64,000 bases of DNA from Sphingomonas sp. EC-HK361 (GCF_902498785.1 NZ_LR701493.1:419459-483458), one strand, 5' to 3'; positions 18,347 through 27,560 are shown, numbered from the stretch's first letter. The notes: a model not told the origin generated them from the sequence alone. A program made the numbers and translations.

Positions 18347-18871
18347 ATGGCACGCATGGCGCTGTGGTCGGGTCTTTTGCTGTTTCTCTTCACCGTCATC
18401 GGGATGGAGGGCTTTGCCTATGCCGCGCATCGCTGGGTCATGCATGGCCCAGGCTGGTTTCTTCACAAGAGCCATCACCGGCCGCGCACCGGCAACTGGG
18501 AATTGAACGACCTCTACGCGGTGATCTTTGCGGTGCCGTCGATCGTGCTGATTCTGGGTGGGGTGCAGCTGGGCTGGTGGCCGGGCTGCGCGTGGATAGG
18601 AGCGGGGATCGCGGCGTATGGCGCGATCTATTTCGGTTTCCATGACGTCATTGTCCACAGGCGGCTGCCGACCCGCTATTTGCCGAAATCCCCCTACATG
18701 AAGCGGATCGTCCAGGCGCACCGCCTGCACCACGTGGTCGAGACGAAGGCTGGAACGGTCAGTTTCGGCTTTCTCGTCGCGCCGAAACCCGAAGCCTTGA
18801 AGGCCGAGTTGCGCCGCCGCAGTCGCGCCGGGATTCGCGCGCCCAACAGCCGCGTGTTTGCGGAAAAATAA
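18347..18871 (+). CDS. crtZ: Beta-carotene hydroxylase CrtZ
   Basis: A 174-residue di-iron membrane hydroxylase. The histidine clusters are complete: HRWVMH (His28, His33), HKSHH (His40, 43, 44), FHDVIVH (His99, His104) and HRLHH (His125, 128, 129). Hydrophobic helices surround them. CrtZ adds 3-hydroxyl groups to beta-rings, giving zeaxanthin, a step in the yellow carotenoids typical of sphingomonads. The start at 18347 matches homologue length; ATG 18320 would add nine residues. Neither has a clear ribosome-binding site. Confidence 0.9.
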   Translation: MARMALWSGLLLFLFTVIGMEGFAYAAHRWVMHGPGWFLHKSHHRPRTGNWELNDLYAVIFAVPSIVLILGGVQLGWWPGCAWIGAGIAAYGAIYFGFHDVIVHRRLPTRYLPKSPYMKRIVQAHRLHHVVETKAGTVSFGFLVAPKPEALKAELRRRSRAGIRAPNSRVFAEK

Positions 18872-18894
18872 CCTTTTTCCGGCATCCGGGGGGC

Positions 18895-19224
18895 ATGGAA
18901 CCGGCAATGCCCTTCGCCTTCGATTCGGACGAAACCGACGAGAATCGCCGCGCGCTGCGCAAGGCCGTGAAGATGCGCGCGCATTTGCGCGATCGCGGGA
19001 CGACCCGGTTCGAGATCGATATCGTCGATCTTTCGACGACCGGCTTCCGCGCCGAGACAAGCTTTACACTGTGGCCGGGCACCAGCGTCTGGCTGACCCT
19101 GCCGGGGCTTGCCGGGCTGGAGGCTGTGGTCGCCTGGCGCGACAAGTATCGCTATGGCTGCGCCTTCACCAAGCCGCTGCATCCGGCGGTGTTCGATCAC
19201 ATCGTGGCGCTCAGCAACCGCTGA
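18895..19224 (+). CDS. PilZ-domain protein
   Basis: A 109-residue single-domain protein. The PilZ signature is visible as an Arg-rich N-terminal segment (RRALRKAVKMRAHLRD) and the DLSTTGFRAE strand, corresponding to the DxSxxG c-di-GMP motif, followed by WPGTSVWLTLPG and a closing strand YRYGCAFTKPL. PilZ domains bind c-di-GMP, but the classical RxxxR element here is approximate, so nucleotide binding is not assured. Its stop TGA abuts the stop of the convergent BLUF gene with no gap. Confidence 0.85.
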   Translation: MEPAMPFAFDSDETDENRRALRKAVKMRAHLRDRGTTRFEIDIVDLSTTGFRAETSFTLWPGTSVWLTLPGLAGLEAVVAWRDKYRYGCAFTKPLHPAVFDHIVALSNR

Positions 19225-19644
19225 TCAGTAAACGCGGTCGGAGGAAAGCGCCTCGATCGTGTGAAGCAGCGTGGTGGCGCGATCCTCCGGGGCGGTCGTC
19301 TCGATATCGTCGAAAATCGGCTGCAGCGTGTCGGTGAGCGCGCGGTCCGGGCCGAGCCACGTCAGCCGCCAGGTCGGGAAGCGACGATAGCTGATCTGCG
19401 GTGGCGGCACGATGACGACGCGCTCGTGGCGCAGATCGCGACAGATGCTCGTCATCACTGCGCTCACGGCGTCCCCCTCGCCTTCGAGATATTGCGCGAA
19501 ATTGCGGGGCGTGACGACGAGCAGGCCGGTGAGGTTGAGATCGCGATTGCGGGCGACGGACAAATGGTGGATCGCGGACACCTGCGCGGCGTCGGCTGGA
19601 AGCGTCAGCCGGCTATGGCTGAGATACATGGTCGAGCACAGCAT
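19225..19644 (-). CDS. BLUF-domain blue-light sensor
   Basis: A 139-residue protein consisting of a BLUF domain and a short C-terminal cap. The flavin-switch residues align with PixD-type proteins: Tyr7 in MYLSHS, Asn33 in ARNRD, Gln51 in FAQYLEGE, and Trp92 in FPTWRLTW. It should therefore bind FAD and respond to blue light. No effector domain is fused, so it probably acts through a partner protein. The start at 19644 places Tyr7 as in homologues; ATG 19704 would add a polar 20-residue extension. Its stop directly adjoins the stop of the PilZ gene. Confidence 0.85.
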   Translation of the reverse strand: MLCSTMYLSHSRLTLPADAAQVSAIHHLSVARNRDLNLTGLLVVTPRNFAQYLEGEGDAVSAVMTSICRDLRHERVVIVPPPQISYRRFPTWRLTWLGPDRALTDTLQPIFDDIETTAPEDRATTLLHTIEALSSDRVY

Positions 19645-19758
19645 GGCGGACGGCGCGGCTTCCTCTCCGCGCTTTCCTTGCCCGATGCCATCACGCGAGG
19701 ACAAGGCGTGTCGCCCGCTGGCCCGCCAAATTCGGGCGGTGCCGTGGCTTGCCCGCGT

Positions 19759-20694
19759 TTAGTCGAAGAGGCTGGACACCGACGTTTCGTCCGCGATCCG
19801 GCCGATCGCCTCGGCGAGTAGCGGCGCGATCGTGAGGTGACGGATGCGTTTGCCACCGGCGATGATGTCCTGGTTGCCGATCGAATCGGTGATGACCAGC
19901 TCGCGCAAGGCCGATCCCTCCACGCGCGCGACCGCCCCCCCGGAGAGCACGCCGTGGGTGACATAGGCGACGACATCCTCGGCGCCCGCCTCCTTCAGCG
20001 CGGCGGCGGCGTTGCACAGCGTGCCCGCCGAATCGACGATATCGTCGACGAGGACGCAGAATCGTCCCTCGACGTCGCCGATGATGTTCATCACTTCCGA
20101 CTCGCCTGCCCGCTCGCGGCGCTTGTCGACGATCGCGAGCGGCGCGTTGTTCAGCCGCTTGGCGAGCACCCGCGCGCGAACGACGCCGCCCACGTCCGGC
20201 GAAACCACCATCAGGTTCCGGTCGCCGAACCGCGACTGGATATCCGCGGACATGACGGGAGCCGCATAGAGATTGTCGGTCGGGATATCGAAGAAGCCCT
20301 GAATCTGCCCGGCATGGAGATCGACCGACAACACGCGGTCGGCGCCGGCAACGGTGATGAGGTTCGCGACGAGCTTCGCCGAAATTGGGGTACGCGGCCC
20401 CGGTTTGCGGTCCTGCCGGGCATAGCCGAAATAGGGAACGACCGCGGTGATCCGCTTCGCCGACGCCCGCTTCAGCGCGTCGATCATGATGAGCAGTTCC
20501 ATGAGGTTGTCGTTCGCCGGAAAGCCGGTCGATTGCAGCACGAACACATCCTCGCCGCGGACATTCTCCTGGATTTCGACGAAGATTTCCTCATCGGCGA
20601 AGCGACGGACGAGCGCCTCGGTCAGCGGCAGCTCGCAATAGGTCGCGATCGCCTTGGCCAGCGGCAGGTTCGAATTGCCCGTCAGAAGTTTCAT
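19759..20694 (-). CDS. prs: Ribose-phosphate pyrophosphokinase
   Basis: A 311-residue PRPP synthetase. It has [17 protein letters not shown], the ATP-binding [16 protein letters not shown], the flexible loop [17 protein letters not shown], and the PRPP-binding signature [17 protein letters not shown]. It makes PRPP from ribose 5-phosphate and ATP for nucleotide, histidine and tryptophan synthesis. The ATG at 20694 matches family starts, although the open frame extends further upstream. It is divergent from gltX, with 97 bp between the starts. Confidence 0.96.
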   Translation of the reverse strand: MKLLTGNSNLPLAKAIATYCELPLTEALVRRFADEEIFVEIQENVRGEDVFVLQSTGFPANDNLMELLIMIDALKRASAKRITAVVPYFGYARQDRKPGPRTPISAKLVANLITVAGADRVLSVDLHAGQIQGFFDIPTDNLYAAPVMSADIQSRFGDRNLMVVSPDVGGVVRARVLAKRLNNAPLAIVDKRRERAGESEVMNIIGDVEGRFCVLVDDIVDSAGTLCNAAAALKEAGAEDVVAYVTHGVLSGGAVARVEGSALRELVITDSIGNQDIIAGGKRIRHLTIAPLLAEAIGRIADETSVSSLFD

Positions 20695-20791
20695 GCGCGT
20701 CCACTGCTCCCGCCCGCGTTTGTGACGCCTTAGGCCGCGAGTCGCAGCAGGGCAATTGCCGCGTGGGCGGTGGCACCGTAGAGCCTCGCAG

Positions 20792-22129
20792 ATGACCGTT
20801 ATCACCCGTTTCGCACCGTCGCCGACCGGCCGGCTCCATGTCGGCAATTTGCGCACCGCACTCCACAACTGGCTGTTCGCGCAGAAGATGGGCGGGGCGT
20901 TCTGGCTGCGCATCGACGATACCGATGACCAGCGCAGCGAGGAGCGGTTCGTCGAGTCGATCCGTGCGGACCTCGCCTGGATGGGGTTGGCGCCGGCGGG
21001 CGAGGTGCGGCAGTCGGCGCGGTTCGATCTCTACCAGCGGCGCTTCGACGAACTCGTCGCCACCGGGCGGGTCTATCCGGCCTATGAAACCGCCCAGGAA
21101 CTCGATCTCAAGCGCAAGATCCAGCTCGGGCGCGGTCTGCCGCCCATCTACGACCGCGCCGCGCTCGCGCTGAACGACGCCGACCGCGCCGCGCTGGAGG
21201 CGGATGGCGTCAAGCCGCACTGGCGTTTCCGGCTGGACGAGACGGCGACGATCACCTGGGACGATCTGGTGCGCGGGGGCCAGCATTTCGCCGCGTCGAC
21301 GATGAGCGACCCCGTGATCCGCCGTGCCGACGGATCGTGGCTCTACATGCTGCCATCGGTCATCGACGATATCGACATGGGCGTGACGCACGTCGTGCGC
21401 GGCGAGGATCATGTATCGAACACCGCGCTGCAGTTGCAGATGTTCGAAGCGCTCGGTGCGCCCGCACCCGCCTTCGCGCATGCCGCGCTGCTGATCGGGA
21501 GCGAGGGCAAGCTGTCGAAGCGGCTCGGTTCGCTGGGGGTGGACCATTTCCGGGAGGCGGGTGTCGAACCGCAGACGCTGGCGGCGCTGCTCGCGCGGAT
21601 CGGGACGAGCGATCCCGTCGAGCCGCTGATCGACGAAACCGTGCTCGCGGCCACGTTCGACTTCGCCCATTTCGGCCGGGCGCCGGCTCGCTTCGATGAG
21701 GCGGAACTGGCGCAGGTGAACGCGCGCATCGTCCACCAGCTGCCCTATGATGCGGTGCGCGATCGCGTGCCCGGCGGCATGGGCAAGGTCGAGTGGGACG
21801 CGGTTCGTCCCAATCTCGCCAGGGTCGCAGACGCGGCGGAATGGTGGCAGGTCATCGAGGGGCCGGTTGCCGCGACGATCGATGAAGCGGATCGCGCCTA
21901 CCTCGCGCAAGCCGCCGCGGTCGCAGAGGCGATCGACTGGACAGCCGATCCCTGGCACGCGCTGACGTCTGCGCTCAAGGATCGCGCAGGTCGCAAGGGC
22001 AAGGCCCTGTTTCTGCCGCTCCGCCGGGCGCTGACCGCGCACGATCACGGTCCGGATATGGCGACGCTGTTGCCGCTGATCGGACGCGAGCGTGCTCTCC
22101 AACGGCTGCAGGCCGCCGCCGCGGGCTAG
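20792..22129 (+). CDS. gltX: Glutamate--tRNA ligase
   Basis: A 445-residue class I synthetase. The opening [18 protein letters not shown] includes the HIGH-type motif HVGN, and KLSKRLG is the KMSKS-type motif. The length fits the shorter bacterial GluRS. It attaches glutamate to tRNA-Glu and, in organisms lacking GlnRS, also to tRNA-Gln. The ATG at 20792 begins directly with the conserved N-terminus; an upstream ATG at 20756 would add 12 unrelated residues. Confidence 0.95.
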   Translation: MTVITRFAPSPTGRLHVGNLRTALHNWLFAQKMGGAFWLRIDDTDDQRSEERFVESIRADLAWMGLAPAGEVRQSARFDLYQRRFDELVATGRVYPAYETAQELDLKRKIQLGRGLPPIYDRAALALNDADRAALEADGVKPHWRFRLDETATITWDDLVRGGQHFAASTMSDPVIRRADGSWLYMLPSVIDDIDMGVTHVVRGEDHVSNTALQLQMFEALGAPAPAFAHAALLIGSEGKLSKRLGSLGVDHFREAGVEPQTLAALLARIGTSDPVEPLIDETVLAATFDFAHFGRAPARFDEAELAQVNARIVHQLPYDAVRDRVPGGMGKVEWDAVRPNLARVADAAEWWQVIEGPVAATIDEADRAYLAQAAAVAEAIDWTADPWHALTSALKDRAGRKGKALFLPLRRALTAHDHGPDMATLLPLIGRERALQRLQAAAAG

Positions 22130-22228
22130 AGAGGCTGAGATCGGACGGCGCTTGCGCCAAACGTGCAATGTTGCAACATTACGGAGCCGGGAAATCCGGA
22201 GAAGGAGATGCGATAAGGAGCGGTCAGG

Positions 22229-22894
22229 ATGTATGCGGATCGTTACGCTCGGTCGGGGGGCATTCAGCCCGGCAGCCTCGCCATCGCGCTTGGCCTCAAC
22301 GCGGCGGTCGTTGCCGCCCTCGTGCTCTCGTCGCCCGCGGTGCAGGAAAAGCTGCGCGACCCGGTGCTGACGACCCGCAACATCCCGATCGAAGACCCGC
22401 CGCCCCCTATACCCCAGCCGAAGCCGCAACCGCATCAGAAGGCGATCCTGCAGCAGCGCCAGCCGATCGAGACGGTGGACCGGATCGTGAAGACCGATGC
22501 TGGCGACGGGCCGATCCTTCCCCCGACCCCGCCGTTTGATCCTGGCCCGCCCAGCGGCCTCGATGGCGTCGGCACCGGGCCGGGTCCGATCACGCCGCCG
22601 CTGCCCGCGCTGATCGCGGCGAGCGTCGATCCGCGTTTCGCCGCCGATTTTCAGCCGGATTATCCCGCGGCCGAGCGCCGGCTGGAACGCGAGGGCGTGG
22701 TGAAGATTCGCGTGCTCATCGGCGTCGATGGCCGAGTCAAGGCGGCGCAGCAGATCGCCGCGACGAGCGATGCGTTCTGGCGCGCGGCGGAACGTCAGGC
22801 CCTGTCCAGATGGCGCTTCAAGCCCGCGACGCGCGGCGGCGTGGCGGAGGAAAGCTGGCGCACCATGTCGCTGACCTTCGTCCTGCGAGACTGA
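22229..22894 (+). CDS. Energy transducer TonB
   Basis: A 221-residue TonB-type protein. A single transmembrane anchor spans about residues 17-36, followed by a proline-rich periplasmic spacer (about 50-125) and a C-terminal TonB domain beginning near DFQPDYPAAERRLEREG and ending RWRFKPA...MSLTFVLRD. TonB links the ExbBD proton-motive-force motor to outer-membrane receptors such as the one encoded at 44908-48027. AAGGAG lies about eight bases before ATG 22229. No exbB or exbD is nearby. Confidence 0.88.
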   Translation: MYADRYARSGGIQPGSLAIALGLNAAVVAALVLSSPAVQEKLRDPVLTTRNIPIEDPPPPIPQPKPQPHQKAILQQRQPIETVDRIVKTDAGDGPILPPTPPFDPGPPSGLDGVGTGPGPITPPLPALIAASVDPRFAADFQPDYPAAERRLEREGVVKIRVLIGVDGRVKAAQQIAATSDAFWRAAERQALSRWRFKPATRGGVAEESWRTMSLTFVLRD

Positions 22895-22957
22895 GGAGGC
22901 GCACGACCGGTCGCGGGGGTGGCCTTGCCGCCCCCGCGGCCCTATCTTTCCCTCATC

Positions 22958-23308
22958 ATGCGCTATTTCGCCCGAATGAACCCGCTGCGCGCGGTGCGCG
23001 ACCTGCGCCTCTTCCTGTCGCAGCGCGAGAAGTACGAACTTTGGTTCGGTATTCTCGCCGTTTCGCTCACGCTGCTGCTGCTGATCGGATTCCTTCACGA
23101 TTCGCGGATGGAGGCGCCAGCCTATGATCCCGAGATCATCTATGTGCAGCAATGGCCCGCGAACCGCACCGATGCGGAAATTCGCGCGCAGCAGAAGATC
23201 GATCAGGCGAAGAAGGACGAGCGGCAGGCCATTATCGACGCGCGCGAGGCGAAGTCCCGCGCGGCGCTGAAGCGGCTCGACGAGCAGCTCGACCGGATGG
23301 GAATCTGA
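22958..23308 (+). CDS. Small single-pass membrane protein, unknown function
   Basis: About 116 residues, not recognised. One hydrophobic segment (WFGILAVSLTLLLLIGFL) near residues 30-48 would place a short positively charged N-terminus in the cytoplasm and the rest in the periplasm. The C-terminal half is a charged helix with many Lys, Asp, Glu and Arg residues and is likely coiled coil. The start could be ATG 22958 or 22976; no ribosome-binding site decides. It lies between tonB and ribD, with 23 bp to the likely ribD start. Confidence 0.65.
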   Translation: MRYFARMNPLRAVRDLRLFLSQREKYELWFGILAVSLTLLLLIGFLHDSRMEAPAYDPEIIYVQQWPANRTDAEIRAQQKIDQAKKDERQAIIDAREAKSRAALKRLDEQLDRMGI

Positions 23309-23331
23309 CCATCGCTGACGATGCGCGCTGG

Positions 23332-24372
23332 ATGGCGGCAGCGCTAGCGCTCGCCGAGCGGACGCGTGGGCATACCGCGCCCAATCCCAATGTCGGCTGC
23401 GTTATCGTGAAGGACGGCCGGGCGGTCGGTCGCGGTTGGACCCAGCCGGGCGGACGGCCGCACGCGGAGGCGATGGCGCTCGATCGGGCCGGCGAGGAGT
23501 CGCGCGGCGCGACTTGCTATGTGACGCTGGAGCCGTGCGCGCACCAGTCGTCACGGGGGCCGGCGTGCAGCGACCTGCTGGTCGCGGCGGGTGTCGCGCG
23601 GGTCGTGGTCGCGATGCGTGATCCGGACGAGCGCACCAACGGCGCGGGACTCGAGCGGCTGGAGGCAGCCGGGATCGGAACGAAAACCGGCGCCGGCGCC
23701 GATGCCGCGGCGCGCTTGATGGCGGGCTTCCTGACGCGGCGGCGCTTCGGACGCCCGCATGTGACGTTGAAGCTCGCGACCTCGCTTGATGGCTGCATCG
23801 CGCTCGCGTCGGGCGAAAGCCGCTGGATCACCGGGCCGGAGGCGCGTGCACATGCGCATCTGGAGCGCGCACGACACGAGGCGATCCTGGTCGGTCGCGG
23901 CACGTGGGAGGCGGATGCGCCGAGGCTCGATGTGCGTTTGGCGGGGTTGGCGGCGCGCGCGCCAGCGCGAGTGGTTCTTTCCAGTCGTCCTCACCCTTCC
24001 GCCGCGCTGCGCGCGGCTCCCTCCCTCTCCCAGCGGGAGAGGGAAGGGGCGGGCCCGGCAGAGCCGGGTGGGAAAGGTGAGGACGGCATGATCTGGCTGT
24101 CCGCACTCGCCGCCATCGCGACCCTTCCCGGCGATAACCTTCTGGTCGAAGGAGGCGCTGCGACGGCGGCGTCTTTTCTCCGCGCAGACCTCGTCGATCG
24201 CTTGTTTCTCTACCGCGCACCGATCCTGCTGGGCGGGGGGCGGCCGGCACTAGGCGACCTCGGCCTGACAACGTTGACAGAAGCGCATGGCCGCTGGCAT
24301 CTGGCCGATGCACGCGCGCTTGGCATCGACCGTCTCGAGGTTTACGAGCGCGTCAGGCAACAGGATCGATAA
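23332..24372 (+). CDS. ribD: Riboflavin biosynthesis deaminase/reductase RibD
   Basis: A 346-residue bifunctional enzyme for the second and third steps of riboflavin synthesis. The N-terminal deaminase has the zinc ligands PHAE and PCAHQSSRGPAC; the C-terminal reductase begins near VTLKLATSLDG and has LLVEGGAATAASFL. Residues about 219-252 are encoded by a palindromic repeat inserted between two reductase strands. The start is uncertain: ATG 23332 aligns with the usual internal MA-AL start, while conserved-looking codons continue to a CTG at 23305. The stop overlaps the ribE start by one base. Confidence 0.92.
   Translation: MAAALALAERTRGHTAPNPNVGCVIVKDGRAVGRGWTQPGGRPHAEAMALDRAGEESRGATCYVTLEPCAHQSSRGPACSDLLVAAGVARVVVAMRDPDERTNGAGLERLEAAGIGTKTGAGADAAARLMAGFLTRRRFGRPHVTLKLATSLDGCIALASGESRWITGPEARAHAHLERARHEAILVGRGTWEADAPRLDVRLAGLAARAPARVVLSSRPHPSAALRAAPSLSQREREGAGPAEPGGKGEDGMIWLSALAAIATLPGDNLLVEGGAATAASFLRADLVDRLFLYRAPILLGGGRPALGDLGLTTLTEAHGRWHLADARALGIDRLEVYERVRQQDR
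23986..24085. repeat. 100-bp three-hairpin palindromic element inside ribD
   Basis: Near-perfect 15-base terminal inverted repeats (CGTCCTCACCCTTCC and GGAAAGGTGAGGACG, one mismatch) enclose three hairpins. These are GCCGCGC-tgc-GCGCGGC at 24001-24017, CCCTCTCCC-agc-GGGAGAGGG at 24023-24043 and CCCGGC-aga-GCCGGG at 24054-24068. The reading frame stays open through the whole element, adding a polar Arg/Gly/Ser-rich segment to RibD. Elements like this are normally intergenic. Confidence 0.85.
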
Positions 24373-24992
24373 TGTTCACCGGCATCGTCTCCGACATCGG
24401 CACCATCCGCAGCGTCGAGCAGCGCGGGGACACGCGCGTCGTCGTCGAGACGGCCTATGACATGGGCGGGGTCGAACTCGGCGCGTCGATCGCCTGTTCG
24501 GGCGTCTGCCTGACCGTCGTGGACAAGTCCCCCGCGGGTGCGCCGGGCTGGTTCGCGGTCGATGTGTCCGGCGAGACGATCAGCCGCACGGCGCAAGGCC
24601 AATGGACCGCGGGACGTCGCCTCAACCTCGAACGCGCGATGAAGCTGGGCGATGAGCTTGGCGGGCATATCGTCACCGGGCATGTCGATGGCATCGGGAC
24701 GGTGGTCGAGGCGATAGCCGAGGGCGACTCGACGCGACTGTCGATAAGGGTCGGCGCGGAAATCGCGTCCTTCATCGCCGAAAAGGGATCGGTCACGGTC
24801 GACGGCGTGTCATTGACCGTCAACAGTGTGGCCGACCTGTCCGACGGCACGGTGTTCGGCCTGAACATCATCCCGCACACAGCAGCGGTCACCACACTCG
24901 GCGATCTCTCGGGCGATCACACCGTCAATATCGAGATCGACGTCCTCGCCCGCTACCTCCAACGCATGGAGCACTACCGTGCAAAAGCCTGA
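24372..24992 (+). CDS. ribE: Riboflavin synthase, alpha chain
   Basis: A 206-residue protein formed of two tandem lumazine-binding barrels. The first begins [12 protein letters not shown] and the second [14 protein letters not shown], the expected internal duplication. It dismutates two molecules of 6,7-dimethyl-8-ribityllumazine to riboflavin. Its ATG shares one base with the ribD stop (TAATG), and its end overlaps the next gene by 14 bp, so the riboflavin genes are translationally linked. Confidence 0.95.
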   Translation: MFTGIVSDIGTIRSVEQRGDTRVVVETAYDMGGVELGASIACSGVCLTVVDKSPAGAPGWFAVDVSGETISRTAQGQWTAGRRLNLERAMKLGDELGGHIVTGHVDGIGTVVEAIAEGDSTRLSIRVGAEIASFIAEKGSVTVDGVSLTVNSVADLSDGTVFGLNIIPHTAAVTTLGDLSGDHTVNIEIDVLARYLQRMEHYRAKA

Positions 24993-26127
24993 GCTCGCGC
25001 GCCTGCGCCACGGTTTCCTGTCCTCGCCCGAAGAGATCATCGACGAGGCGAAGAACGGGCGGATGTTCATCCTCGTCGATGACGAGGACCGCGAGAACGA
25101 GGGCGATCTCGTCATCCCCGCCCAGATGGCGACGCCCGAAAAGATCAACTTCATGGCCCGCCACGGCCGCGGTCTCATTTGCCTTGCGATGACGAAGAAG
25201 CGGATCGACGAGCTAGGGCTGGGGCTGATGAGCCGTCAGAACGGCACGCGCCACGAAACCGCGTTCACGACCTCGATCGAGGCGCGCGATGGGGTGACGA
25301 CCGGCATTTCGGCGGCCGACCGCGCGCGCACCGTCGCGGTCGCGATCGACGCGTCGAAGGGGAGGGACGAGATCGTGACGCCGGGCCACGTCTTCCCGCT
25401 CGTCGCGCGCGATGGCGGCGTTCTGGTGCGTGCCGGACATACCGAGGCGGCGGTCGATGTCGCGCGGCTCGCCGGGCTCAACCCCTCGGGCGTGATCTGC
25501 GAGATCATGAACGAGGACGGCACGATGAGCCGGATGGACGACCTCGTCGCCTTCGCGCAGCTCCACAACCTCAAGATCGGCACGATCCGCGATTTGATCG
25601 CCTATCGCCGCCGCTACGACCACCTCGTCGAAAAGCGCGCGGAGATGACCTTCCATTCGAAATGGGGCGGCGACTGGCGCGCGATCACCTATCACAACAA
25701 GGCGACCGGGGACGAGACGATCGCGCTGGTGAAGGGCAAGGTCGATCCCGCGCAGCCGACGCTCGTGCGGATGCACACGCTCAGCTATTTCGTCGATGCG
25801 TTCGGCGAGGATTCGGAGCGCGCAGGGCTGCTCTCGCGCTCGATGGAACTGATCGCCTCCGAGGGATCGGGCGTCATCGTCGTCATCAACCGCCCGATGA
25901 AGGATTCGGTCAGCCGCTTCATCCGCCTGCGCGGCGAAGGCAAGGGCGCGGGGGCCCCGGAGATCGAGGAACTGCGCGACTACGGCGTCGGCGCGCAGAT
26001 CCTGGCCGAGCTGGGCGTCGAGGAAATGGTGCTGCTGACCAATACCCACCACGCGCTCGTCGGTCTGGAAGGTTACGGCCTGTCGATTGTCGACGAGCGC
26101 AAGATTCCGGGCACTGGCGGCGAGTGA
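24979..26127 (+). CDS. ribB: DHBP synthase with degenerate GTP cyclohydrolase II-like domain (RibBX type)
   Basis: A 382-residue two-domain protein starting at GTG 24979. Residues 1 to about 205 form 3,4-dihydroxy-2-butanone 4-phosphate synthase, with [31 protein letters not shown] and [23 protein letters not shown]. The second half resembles GTP cyclohydrolase II but has lost the zinc cysteines: the SECLTGD..RCDCG region is replaced by [27 protein letters not shown] is altered to [10 protein letters not shown]. This matches the proteobacterial RibBX variant, so a separate RibA should exist elsewhere. It overlaps ribE by 14 bp. Confidence 0.92.
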   Translation: MQKPELARLRHGFLSSPEEIIDEAKNGRMFILVDDEDRENEGDLVIPAQMATPEKINFMARHGRGLICLAMTKKRIDELGLGLMSRQNGTRHETAFTTSIEARDGVTTGISAADRARTVAVAIDASKGRDEIVTPGHVFPLVARDGGVLVRAGHTEAAVDVARLAGLNPSGVICEIMNEDGTMSRMDDLVAFAQLHNLKIGTIRDLIAYRRRYDHLVEKRAEMTFHSKWGGDWRAITYHNKATGDETIALVKGKVDPAQPTLVRMHTLSYFVDAFGEDSERAGLLSRSMELIASEGSGVIVVINRPMKDSVSRFIRLRGEGKGAGAPEIEELRDYGVGAQILAELGVEEMVLLTNTHHALVGLEGYGLSIVDERKIPGTGGE

Positions 26128-26165
26128 CAAGTCCTTCCCATGCCGGGGAGGATCAAGGAGGTGCA

Positions 26166-26585
26166 ATGGCCCATATCCTCATCGTCGAAGCGCGCTTCTA
26201 CGATCATCTGAACGACATGCTCATCGCCGGCGCGCGTGCGGCGATCGAGGGGGCGGGACATAGCTGCGAGGTGCTGACCGTGCCGGGCGCGCTTGAGGTC
26301 CCGGGCGCGATCGCGATGGCGGCGGAGACGGGGCGTTATGATGCGTTCGTCGCGCTCGGCGTCGTGATCCGCGGCGAGACCTATCATTTCGAGATCGTGT
26401 CGAACGAAAGCGCGCGCGGCGTCATGGCGCTGACGCTCGACGGAATCGCGATCGGCAATGGCATCCTGACGACCGAGAACGAGGCGCAGGCCATCGCGCG
26501 CGCCGATCCGGCACAGCTCGACAAGGGCGGTGGCGCGGCGAAGGCGGCGCTCGCGATGCTCGACCTCAAGGATCGGCTGGGCTGA
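26166..26585 (+). CDS. ribH: 6,7-dimethyl-8-ribityllumazine synthase
   Basis: A 139-residue lumazine synthase. It has the N-terminal strand [21 protein letters not shown], the [14 protein letters not shown] phosphate/ligand loop and [21 protein letters not shown] with the catalytic His. It condenses the RibB product with the RibD-derived pyrimidine to give the substrate of riboflavin synthase. AAGGAGG at 26155-26161 lies four bases before ATG 26166. It completes the ribD-ribE-ribB-ribH cluster. Confidence 0.95.
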   Translation: MAHILIVEARFYDHLNDMLIAGARAAIEGAGHSCEVLTVPGALEVPGAIAMAAETGRYDAFVALGVVIRGETYHFEIVSNESARGVMALTLDGIAIGNGILTTENEAQAIARADPAQLDKGGGAAKAALAMLDLKDRLG

Positions 26586-26586
26586 G

Positions 26587-27024
26587 ATGACGGCGCCGCC
26601 GCCCTCGCGCTACCGGGTGGTCGAGCGCGGGCGGCGGCTGGTGGTGATCGACCGGCAGAGCGGGGCGGAGGTGAGCCGGCAGCCCGAGGTGCCCGGTTCC
26701 GGTAGCGGCGTTCCGCGGCGAGGTCGCCTCTCGCTGCCATCCGCGCCGAAACGCACGAGCTTCGACGGGACGAGCACGCTCACCACGCACGCGCTCTACG
26801 ACCTGAAGGCGCCGCGCACGATCCGGCTCGATCCCGGCAGTGCGCTGACGCTCAGCCGGATGCGTCTGGCAGCGGTTGTCGTCGCTGTGCTGACCGTCGT
26901 CGCGATCGTGGCGTGGCCGGCGCTGATGGTGATCCCGATCGTGCTGGCGAACGCGAAGGTTCGGGACGGTGCGCGGCGCGCAGCGACTGGCTGGCTCGAC
27001 CGCGTCGAGGCAGAGGCGAACTGA
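26587..27024 (+). CDS. Small membrane protein downstream of ribH, unknown function
   Basis: A 145-residue protein not recognised. The N-terminal 90 residues are polar and basic, with a strand pair YRVVERGRRLVVIDRQSGAEV. One strong transmembrane segment (AAVVVAVLTVVAIVAWPALMVIP region, about residues 95-118) follows and then a short amphipathic tail. ATG 26587 begins one base after the ribH stop, so it is probably expressed with the riboflavin genes. A role in riboflavin metabolism is only a guess from position. Confidence 0.6.
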   Translation: MTAPPPSRYRVVERGRRLVVIDRQSGAEVSRQPEVPGSGSGVPRRGRLSLPSAPKRTSFDGTSTLTTHALYDLKAPRTIRLDPGSALTLSRMRLAAVVVAVLTVVAIVAWPALMVIPIVLANAKVRDGARRAATGWLDRVEAEAN

Positions 27025-27047
27025 CCTAACCGCGCGGGTCAGGCGTC

Positions 27048-27512
27048 TTACGGTATCGGTGTGATCGCCACGATCTCCAGCGCCGCCGCCTGGCCGCCGA
27101 AATCGACTGCTTCGCCAATGGCCGCCCCCATCAGCGCGCGGGCGAGCGGGGCAGAAAAGCTCACGCGGCCCTCGCCCGGATCGGCCTCGTCGTCGCCGAC
27201 GATCTCGATCATCCTCACCGTATCGTTCTGGCGAAACGCGACGCGCGTGCCGAACGCGACCTCCTCGCCATTCGGAACGGGCGCCAGTTGCGCGGTCGTC
27301 TGGCGTGTCGTCCAATAGCGAAGGCCACGCCGCGCGGCCTCGATCACGCTCTCCTCACCGCCTGCATCGATGACCGCACTCAGCGCGGCGATGCGCTCGT
27401 CGATCAGCGCGAGTCCGCGCGCGGTGACGAGGTTCGGCCCAGCCGGGATCGGCAGCTCGAACCGCGGCTCCTTGTGGTCCTCATCGCTCTCGCGGCGAAA
27501 GGCTACGCTCAA
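27048..27512 (-). CDS. GreA/GreB-family transcription elongation factor-like protein
   Basis: About 154 residues. The C-terminal half is a GreA/GreB FKBP-like domain (GTRVAFRQNDTVRMIEIVGDDEAD followed by VSFSAPLARALMGAAIGEAVDF). The N-terminal region is shorter than a full GreA coiled coil and lacks an obvious acidic tip, so it may not rescue backtracked polymerase; it could resemble Rnk-type regulators. The start is probably TTG at 27512, where GAGGAG lies about eight bases upstream and no better ATG exists. It is downstream of the old yellow enzyme gene but separated from it by a terminator. Confidence 0.78.
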   Translation of the reverse strand: MSVAFRRESDEDHKEPRFELPIPAGPNLVTARGLALIDERIAALSAVIDAGGEESVIEAARRGLRYWTTRQTTAQLAPVPNGEEVAFGTRVAFRQNDTVRMIEIVGDDEADPGEGRVSFSAPLARALMGAAIGEAVDFGGQAAALEIVAITPIP

Positions 27513-27560
27513 AATCCAGTCTCCTCGCCTCCGATATGGGGCACGAGGAGACGAACGCAA

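Noticed and set aside
20591-23152. 853-residue minus-strand open frame
   Set aside because: It runs antisense across gltX and tonB, both of which are clear genes.
22895-23331. FMN riboswitch before the riboflavin cluster
   Set aside because: No FMN-element consensus is visible, and the space before ribD is occupied by another gene.
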